Shown here: positions 59,106 to 64,000 of the stretch, piece by piece | Layout: each line of letters begins with the position of its first letter | Position numbering within the stretch: the first letter of the stretch is position 1 | Origin: Branchiibius sp. NY16-3462-2 | Lineage (GTDB): Bacteria > Actinomycetota > Actinomycetes > Actinomycetales > Dermatophilaceae | Length of the DNA stretch: 64,000 nucleotides | Direction of reading: 5' to 3' | NCBI RefSeq assembly: GCF_001594145.1 | Contig: NZ_LVCF01000025.1 | Span: forward strand, 186,001 to 250,000 | Position numbers and translations under genes: made by a program | The notes under the pieces: model-generated | Told to the model about the DNA's origin: nothing | Databases searched by the model: none | The model's input: only the letters and a program-made list of their open reading frames with translations

Positions 59106-59404
59106 TGCACCGGATCACGGTCGTCTACGAACAGCCCACGAGTGTGGACGAATTCGAGGAGCACTACGCCAATACCCACGTCGATCTGGTCAAGTCGCTG
59201 CCCGGGTTGCGGCGCTTCACCACGTCGCACCCGCGTGGGCTGGGTGGGGAGAAGACGCCGTACTTCGTGGCGGAGCTGTGGTTCGACGACGAGGCGGCTC
59301 TGAATGCAGCGCTCACCTCGCCGCAGATGGCCGCCGCCGGCAAGGACGCCGCAACGCTGCCCGCAGACATGACGATGTACTTGGCCGAGGTCGTCGAGCA
59401 GTAG
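59105..59404 (+). CDS. EthD-family small protein in the paa cluster
   Basis: 99 residues, dimeric alpha-beta barrel type. ITVVYEQPTSVDEFEEHYANTHVDLVKSLPGL is the characteristic EthD N-terminus, and YFVAELWFDDEAAL lies in the middle. The reaction is unknown. The start shares one nucleotide with the paaZ stop (TGATG), so it is coupled to paaZ and may protect or handle a reactive intermediate; that is inference from linkage. Confidence 0.87.
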   Translation: MHRITVVYEQPTSVDEFEEHYANTHVDLVKSLPGLRRFTTSHPRGLGGEKTPYFVAELWFDDEAALNAALTSPQMAAAGKDAATLPADMTMYLAEVVEQ

Positions 59405-59411
59405 GGCCAGG

Positions 59412-59957
59412 TCAGTCGTCGGACCACGGTTCGAAGCGGCTGAAACCACCCTCCCGGAACCGTTTGCCGAGTCGCTCGTCGGTGTCGCGCGGATCGGCGG
59501 GCGCCGCCAGCCCGTGATCGCGCAGGTGGATGTCGCGGGCCACCAGGATGGCGGCGCGGGCTGCCTCGGCCCGCTCCTCACTCGTGGGGCCGCCACCGAG
59601 GAGGTTCTGCTCGCCGACCAGCGGCGCCTCCTTGACCCCGCGCTCGCCGTACCAGAACACCAGCCCGGCCCGGGACAGTTCGACAGCGGCCAGTTCGGCC
59701 AGCGGGATCCGCCGACCGAACAGATGCCCTCGCACCAGGACGTCCTCGTGCGTCAGGTCGATACCCGGCCGGAGCGCGAACAGCGCCAGGAAGCCTGCGA
59801 GCAATACCAGCGCCAGCATCATTCCGACCCGTTTCGGTTCGCCGCCGAGTCCGATGACGAGTGACGCACCGGCCAGCAGGGCGGCGGCGCCGCAGAAGAG
59901 CACGCGGAACCACACCGGCGCGCGCCAGGATCCGATCAGCTCGCTGGGCTCGGCCAT
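59412..59957 (-). CDS. Small membrane protein with PH-like domain
   Basis: 181 residues. Two adjacent helices (about 17-37 and 45-66), then a soluble beta-rich domain of PH type (GIDLTHEDVLVRGHLFGRRIPLAELAAVE) and a charged C-terminus with DPRDTDERLGKRFREGG. Function unknown. The ATG at 59957 follows the paaK stop by 32 nt on the same strand. Not a known paa component. Confidence 0.75.
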   Translation of the reverse strand: MAEPSELIGSWRAPVWFRVLFCGAAALLAGASLVIGLGGEPKRVGMMLALVLLAGFLALFALRPGIDLTHEDVLVRGHLFGRRIPLAELAAVELSRAGLVFWYGERGVKEAPLVGEQNLLGGGPTSEERAEAARAAILVARDIHLRDHGLAAPADPRDTDERLGKRFREGGFSRFEPWSDD

Positions 59958-59989
59958 ACCGACATTCTCGACCTGCGCGAGCGGTAGTC

Positions 59990-61297
59990 CTACCGTTTCG
60001 GACGCTGGTCCACGATCCGGCGCATCTTGCCCACCGAACGCTCGACCGAGTCCGGAGCGACGACGTCGACCGACACGGAGACGCCGATCGTGCTCTTCAC
60101 CAGGTGCCGCAACTCCTGACCGGCGGCGAGACCATCTGCCATAGAAGCGCTTTCGCGGTGCTCGACCAGCACGGTCATGGCATCCAGGGTGTCGGTGCGC
60201 GAGAGCACGCACTGGAAGTGCGGTGACAGGGCCGGCGTGCGCAGGATGAGCTCCTCGATCTGGGTCGGGAAGAGGTTCACCCCGCGCAGGATGATCATGT
60301 CGTCGGTACGACCGGTGATCTTCTCCATCCGGCGCATCGTGCGGGCGGTGCCGGGCAGCAACCGGGTCAGGTCGCGCGTGCGGTAGCGGATGATCGGCAT
60401 GGCCTCCTTGGTGAGGCTGGTGAAGACCAGTTCCCCCTCCTCACCATCGGGCAGCACTTCACCGGTGATTGGGTCGATCACCTCCGGATAGAAGTGGTCC
60501 TCCCAGATGTGCAGGCCGTCCTTGGTCTCCACACACTCGTTGGCGACGCCGGGACCCATCACCTCGGACAGGCCGTAGATGTCGACCGCGTGCATGTCGA
60601 GGCGCTGCTCCATCTCCAGGCGCATGTCGTTGGTCCACGGTTCGGCACCGAAGATGCCCACCTTCAGCGACGTCTTCCGCGGGTCGACGCCCTGACGCTC
60701 CATCTCATCGATGATCGCCAACATGTAGGACGGGGTGACCATGATCAGGTCGGGCCGGAAGTCCTGGATGAGCTGCACCTGACGCTCGGTCATCCCCCCG
60801 GAGACCGGCACGACGGTGCAGCCGAGCTTCTCGGCGCCGTAGTGCGCACCGAGGCCCCCGGTGAACAAGCCGTATCCGTAGGCGTTGTGCATGATGTCGC
60901 CCGCGCGCCCACCGGCTGCGCGGATGCTGCGCGCCATCACGGTGGCCCAGGTGTCGATGTCCTTGGCGGTGTAGCCCACGACCGTGGGCTTGCCGGTCGT
61001 GCCCGACGACGCGTGCACCCGGGCGACCTGGGTGCGGGGCACCGCGAACATCCCGAACGGGTAGTTGTCCCGCAGATCGGCCTTGGCCGTGAACGGCAGC
61101 TTGGCCAGGTCGCTCAGTTCCTTGATGTCGTCCGGGTGCACCCCCGCGGTGTCGAAGCTGTTGCGGTAGTGCGGCACGTTCTCGTAGGCGTGCCGCACCG
61201 ACCAGCGCAGCCGCTCGGTCTGCAGCGCGCGCAACTCATCGGTCGAGGCCCGTTCGATGGGTTCAAGGTCTTCGGGGTGCGGGGTGCGGTCTTCCAT
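59990..61297 (-). CDS. paaK: Phenylacetate-CoA ligase
   Basis: 435 residues, ANL adenylating enzyme of the PaaK type. The P-loop ARVHASSGTTGKPTVVGYT is near residue 95, then NAYGYGLFTGGLGAHYGAEKLG, IYGLSEVMGPGVANEC and the hinge RTDDMIILRGVNLFPTQIE, with the C-terminal catalytic Lys in SVGKMRRIVDQRPK. It activates phenylacetate with ATP and CoA, the entry step of the pathway. A PaaR-type palindrome lies 14 nt upstream of its start. Confidence 0.97.
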   Translation of the reverse strand: MEDRTPHPEDLEPIERASTDELRALQTERLRWSVRHAYENVPHYRNSFDTAGVHPDDIKELSDLAKLPFTAKADLRDNYPFGMFAVPRTQVARVHASSGTTGKPTVVGYTAKDIDTWATVMARSIRAAGGRAGDIMHNAYGYGLFTGGLGAHYGAEKLGCTVVPVSGGMTERQVQLIQDFRPDLIMVTPSYMLAIIDEMERQGVDPRKTSLKVGIFGAEPWTNDMRLEMEQRLDMHAVDIYGLSEVMGPGVANECVETKDGLHIWEDHFYPEVIDPITGEVLPDGEEGELVFTSLTKEAMPIIRYRTRDLTRLLPGTARTMRRMEKITGRTDDMIILRGVNLFPTQIEELILRTPALSPHFQCVLSRTDTLDAMTVLVEHRESASMADGLAAGQELRHLVKSTIGVSVSVDVVAPDSVERSVGKMRRIVDQRPKR

Positions 61298-61310
61298 GAG
61301 GCCAGCCTTT

Positions 61311-61328
61311 CCTGAACGATCGGTCAGT
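61311..61328. promoter_or_regulatory. Candidate PaaR operator upstream of paaK
   Basis: TGAACGATCGGTCA (61313-61326) is a 14 bp near-palindrome. Read on the minus strand it is TGACCGATCGTTCA, nearly identical to the site between paaA and paaZ. Located 14 nt upstream of the paaK start and about 50 nt before the divergent epimerase gene. Confidence 0.68.
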
Positions 61329-61378
61329 ATCTTATGTGGGCCGGGTCACATGTGGCAACCGGTGGGATGATCGCTGCC

Positions 61379-62602
61379 ATGACCACCCCGTGGCCCGACC
61401 TGCCGACCCACCGTGAATGGCTGCACGAGCAGGCGCGTTCGCTGCTGACCTTCGGGCGCCGTACGCCGAGTGCGGACGGAGGTGCCTATTGGCTGGATGA
61501 CCATGGAAACCCGTTGCCGCAGAACGGGATCCACACATGGATCACCGCGCGCACGGTGCACGTCTACTCCCTCGGTCACCTGATGGGCCTTCCGGGCTGC
61601 ACCCCGATCGCGCAAGCCGCGCTGGACGGGCTGACCGGCCGGTTGCACGACTCGGAGTACGGCGGGTGGCTGGCCAGCGTCGGACAGCACGATGCGGACG
61701 GCACCAAGGCGGCCTACGCGCACGCCTTCGTCCTGCTGGCGGCCTCATCGGGGGTGACGGCCGGGCTCAGCGGCGCGGAGGCCCTCCTGGCGGACGCGCA
61801 GGACGTCCTCCTGGAGAGGTTCTGGGACGAGGAGGCCGGCCTGGCGGTGGATGAGTGGGACCGCACGTTCAGCACGCTGGACCCCTACCGCGGCATCAAC
61901 GCCAACATGCATCTGGTCGAGGCGTGTCTGGCGGCGGCCGACGTCACCGGCGACCGCTCCTGGCTCGAACGGGCTTCCCGCATCTCGCAATTCGTCGTCA
62001 CCCAGGCAGAAGGGAACGGTTGGCGGATCCCCGAGCACTTCGACGCCGACTGGCAACCGCAACTGGAGCTGAATCGCGACAAACCCGGCGACCAGTTCAA
62101 GCCCTACGGCGCCACCGTCGGACACGGCCTGGAGTGGTCCCGGCTGCTCATCCACCTGGACGCCGCCCTGGGCATCGACCGGGACACCGACTGGGTGACC
62201 CCCGCCAAAGCCCTCTTCGACCGCGCGGTCACCGACGGCTGGGCCGCGGACGGCGCCGATGGGTTCGTCTACACCACGGACTGGTCCGGTCGGCCGGTAG
62301 TGCGCGAACGGATGCACTGGGTCGTCGCCGAGGCGCTCGGCGCGGCCGTGACGCTGTGGCACCGGACCGGCGACCCGGCGTACGCCGATCGGTATGCGCA
62401 GTGGTGGGACTACACGCAGCGTTACGTCATCGATCACGAGAACGGTTCGTGGCACCACGAACTCGACGCCGCCAACCAGCCGGCCGCCACGGTGTGGGCG
62501 GGCAAGCCGGATCTCTATCACGCGTTCCAGGCGACGCTGCTGCCGTTGCTCCCGCTCACGCCCAGCTTTGCCACCGCGATCGCCCAGGGGCACCTCGCGT
62601 AG
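61379..62602 (+). CDS. AGE family epimerase/isomerase
   Basis: 407 residues, an (alpha/alpha)6 barrel of the N-acylglucosamine 2-epimerase superfamily: NGIHTWITARTVHVYSLGHLM, GGWLASVGQHDADGTKAAYAHAFVL, PYRGINANMHLVEACLAAA, GATVGHGLEWSRLL and NGSWHHELDAANQPA with the catalytic His residues. The GxTKxxYxxAF pattern and length resemble YihS/mannose isomerase more than acylglucosamine epimerase. ATG 61379. A possible sugar isomerase unrelated to the paa genes beside it. Confidence 0.88.
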   Translation: MTTPWPDLPTHREWLHEQARSLLTFGRRTPSADGGAYWLDDHGNPLPQNGIHTWITARTVHVYSLGHLMGLPGCTPIAQAALDGLTGRLHDSEYGGWLASVGQHDADGTKAAYAHAFVLLAASSGVTAGLSGAEALLADAQDVLLERFWDEEAGLAVDEWDRTFSTLDPYRGINANMHLVEACLAAADVTGDRSWLERASRISQFVVTQAEGNGWRIPEHFDADWQPQLELNRDKPGDQFKPYGATVGHGLEWSRLLIHLDAALGIDRDTDWVTPAKALFDRAVTDGWAADGADGFVYTTDWSGRPVVRERMHWVVAEALGAAVTLWHRTGDPAYADRYAQWWDYTQRYVIDHENGSWHHELDAANQPAATVWAGKPDLYHAFQATLLPLLPLTPSFATAIAQGHLA

Positions 62603-62603
62603 C

Positions 62604-63173
62604 GTGGGCCTGGTGACCAGGGCCGAGGACTTCGCCAACCATGTCGACGCGCTCGCCGGCAAGCCTCCGGCGAACGTCTACTACCAGAACCTGGCCGACG
62701 GCACCCCGATCAGCGCCTTGGTCTACCAGGACGTCCCGGAGGCGGGGATGCTCATCGGCGTCACCTACGGACTGTCGCTGCTGGACAACCCGGCGTGGAC
62801 CCGGGGCCGCCCGGAGTTGCTGATCGGGGTGCGCTCCACCGATCACCGCTGGGCGCGCGCGGTCGGACTGCTGGCGGTCAACCTCACCGACTGCCCGTTC
62901 AGTTACGGCAACGTGCTGAACTTCGGCCAGCCGATCACGGAGGAATCCGCGATGGACCACTTCGTGATCTTCGCGCCGACCCTGCTGGACCAGCAGGACT
63001 TCCTCAACGTGCTCGACGCACCCGAGGGTGCCCCGGCGCAGGATGTCGTCAACATCGCTGGGATCTATCCGATCCACGCCTCCGAGGCGGCCGCCATCAA
63101 CGACGGCGGGATGGAGGCGTTCTGGAAGTCCGGCGCCGACCTGTACGACGTGACCCGACCTCCGGTGCTCTAG
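62604..63173 (+). CDS. Suppressor-of-fused (SUFU) domain protein
   Basis: 189 residues (186 if the GTG at 62613 is used). It resembles the bacterial SUFU-like family: GMLIGVTYGLSLLDNP, then RPELLIGVRSTDHRWARAVGLLA, DHFVIFAPTLLDQQDFLNVLD and IYPIHASEAAAINDGGMEAFW. Many bacterial relatives act as immunity proteins to polymorphic toxins, but no toxin gene is adjacent here. The start follows the epimerase stop by 1 nt, so the two are probably cotranscribed. Confidence 0.75.
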   Translation: MGLVTRAEDFANHVDALAGKPPANVYYQNLADGTPISALVYQDVPEAGMLIGVTYGLSLLDNPAWTRGRPELLIGVRSTDHRWARAVGLLAVNLTDCPFSYGNVLNFGQPITEESAMDHFVIFAPTLLDQQDFLNVLDAPEGAPAQDVVNIAGIYPIHASEAAAINDGGMEAFWKSGADLYDVTRPPVL

Positions 63174-63177
63174 CCGC

Positions 63178-63588
63178 CTACAGCTCGACGAGCGCCTGCT
63201 GACCCGCGCGCAGCGACGAGGTCGGCACGATGTCCTTGCCCAGCGGGACCAGCGCGATGGGGATCATCTTGAAGTTGGCGATCCCGAACGGGATCCCGAT
63301 GATCGTGATGCACAGCGCGATGCCGGTCGTGATGTGGCCGAGGGCCAGCCACCAGCCGGCGAAGATGATCCAGATGACGTTGCCGATCGTGCTGCCGGCA
63401 CCGGAGTTGGGTTTGCTCACGATGGTCCGTCCGAACGGCCACAGCGCGTAGGCACCGATGCGGAACGAGGCGATGCCCCACGGGATCGTGATGATGAAGA
63501 TGCACAGCACAATTCCGGCGAGCAGGTAACCCAAGAACATCCAGAATCCGCACAGCACCAGCCAGATGATGTTCAGGATCGTCTTCAT
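63178..63588 (-). CDS. YccF domain membrane protein
   Basis: 136 residues with four helices in two repeated halves: ILNIIWLVLCGFWMFLGYLLAG ... TIPWGIASFRIGAYALWPFGRTIV and VIWIIFAGWWLALGHITTGIALC ... GIPFGIANFKMIPIALVPLGKDIV. This internal duplication is the YccF hallmark. Function unknown. The ATG at 63588 has GGAGGT directly upstream; an ATG six codons earlier lacks a ribosome binding site. Confidence 0.92.
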   Translation of the reverse strand: MKTILNIIWLVLCGFWMFLGYLLAGIVLCIFIITIPWGIASFRIGAYALWPFGRTIVSKPNSGAGSTIGNVIWIIFAGWWLALGHITTGIALCITIIGIPFGIANFKMIPIALVPLGKDIVPTSSLRAGQQALVEL

Positions 63589-63646
63589 ACCTCCATTGTC
63601 CGGCACGACCCACCTCGTTCACGAACTCGCGAGTTATGGTTCGCGC

Positions 63647-64000
63647 ATGAGGCTGCACCGCTGCGCGATCGCCGGGGTCGCCGTCGCTCTGAGCGGCGGG
63701 TTGGCCGCGTGCGGCGGTGGGTCCGATGCGGGTACGCCGAGCCCCACCGCCACGAGTACCTCGCCGACCGCCTCGATCACCTCGTCCGCGTCGCCCACTC
63801 AGTCCACGACGGCCACTTCGTCCGCGTCGCCTACTGGGTCGATGACTACGCCACCCCCGGCCAACGACAGCAAGGCTGCCAGCCCGAACGCAGCGCTGGA
63901 GTCGGCGGTCCGTTCCTACTCAGGTTTCTACACCGGCGGCAACGGGCCGGCCGCGTACGCGCTGGTATCGGCCCGTTGTCAGAAGCTCTACAGCGAGCCG
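63647..64000 (+). CDS. Lipoprotein with Ser/Thr-rich linker (3' end outside window)
   Basis: At least 118 residues, open to the window end. The signal peptide MRLHRCAIAGVAVALSGG continues to lipobox LAAC, then a long Thr/Ser/Pro/Ala linker (about 25-75), then the start of a globular domain (ESAVRSYSGFYTGGNGPAAYAL) with a Cys in ARCQKLY. The fold cannot be named from what is visible, but the helical start followed by a Cys is reminiscent of small NTF2-like envelope proteins. TATGGT 6 nt before the ATG suggests a leaderless message. Confidence 0.8.
   Translation, partial: MRLHRCAIAGVAVALSGGLAACGGGSDAGTPSPTATSTSPTASITSSASPTQSTTATSSASPTGSMTTPPPANDSKAASPNAALESAVRSYSGFYTGGNGPAAYALVSARCQKLYSEP

Overview
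The window is a 64 kb piece of a high-GC, densely coded chromosome from an actinobacterium. The signs are a PurB/CsoR/Zur/DUF5926/DUF4446/DUF222-HNH gene mix, lipobox proteins with Ser/Thr-rich linkers, many GTG starts, and a class F sortase. Family-level placement (a Micrococcales lineage such as Dermacoccaceae or Intrasporangiaceae) is only a guess. I saw no tRNA, rRNA, CRISPR array, transposase or phage module. No gene-free stretch exceeds 300 bp; the longest (1471-1680, 12559-12790 and 47742-47883) hold gene relics or promoters.

Layout. 1-6.8 kb: end of galactokinase, a methyltransferase, a relic of a zinc alcohol dehydrogenase, a VOC protein, purB, a csoR-copZ copper pair with its operator, then a second VOC protein, a SpoU methylase and a HAD phosphatase on the minus strand. 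6.8-15.3 kb: a QPQQY-repeat membrane protein, a NatAB-like ABC exporter and a NarL-type response regulator. The likely partner kinase lies 3.3 kb away beyond poxB and an HTH/secreted-protein pair. 15.3-20.4 kb: serS, a diacylglycerol kinase-like gene, a sortase lacking the usual Arg, pheA, DUF4446 and a GDT1-family exporter. 20.4-27.8 kb: two paralogous large membrane proteins with a phosphatase-like ectodomain flank a GT87 mannosyltransferase and a lipoprotein, followed by a secreted protein and a GNAT. 27.9-33.1 kb: an aspartate:alanine exchange operon with two different AspT-type exchangers plus aspartate 4-decarboxylase. 33-40 kb: a GT-C and a GT2 glycosyltransferase, DUF5926, an anti-sigma-like kinase, GdpD, MerR-aldo/keto reductase, and a MurE-like ligase with an atypical substrate motif. 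40-45 kb: a dead NUDIX gene, a DUF222-HNH protein, a tandem VIT-family pair and photolyase. 44.8-47.7 kb: a zinc uptake operon znuACB-zur. 47.9-61.3 kb: a phenylacetate catabolic cluster (paaG, paaR, paaABCDE-F-H-I, paaZ, an EthD protein, paaK), interrupted by an M20 peptidase and a PH-like membrane protein. 61.4-64 kb: an AGE epimerase, a SUFU-domain protein, YccF and a lipoprotein cut by the window end.

How genes work together. The paa set activates phenylacetate (PaaK), epoxidises it (PaaABCDE), isomerises it (PaaG), opens and oxidises the ring (PaaZ) and runs beta-oxidation (PaaF, PaaH), with PaaI as salvage. A thiolase (PaaJ) is not in the window. Two copies of one palindrome, at the divergent paaA/paaZ promoters and upstream of paaK, suggest joint control by the TetR protein. 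The aspartate operon is predicted to import aspartate, decarboxylate it in the cytoplasm and export alanine, generating proton-motive force and consuming acid.

A pattern running through the window is a TAnnnT -10 hexamer placed 6-7 nt before the start codon in about twenty genes, which implies widespread leaderless transcription. It also fixes several otherwise ambiguous starts. All function calls rest on reading motifs and context; no search was run.
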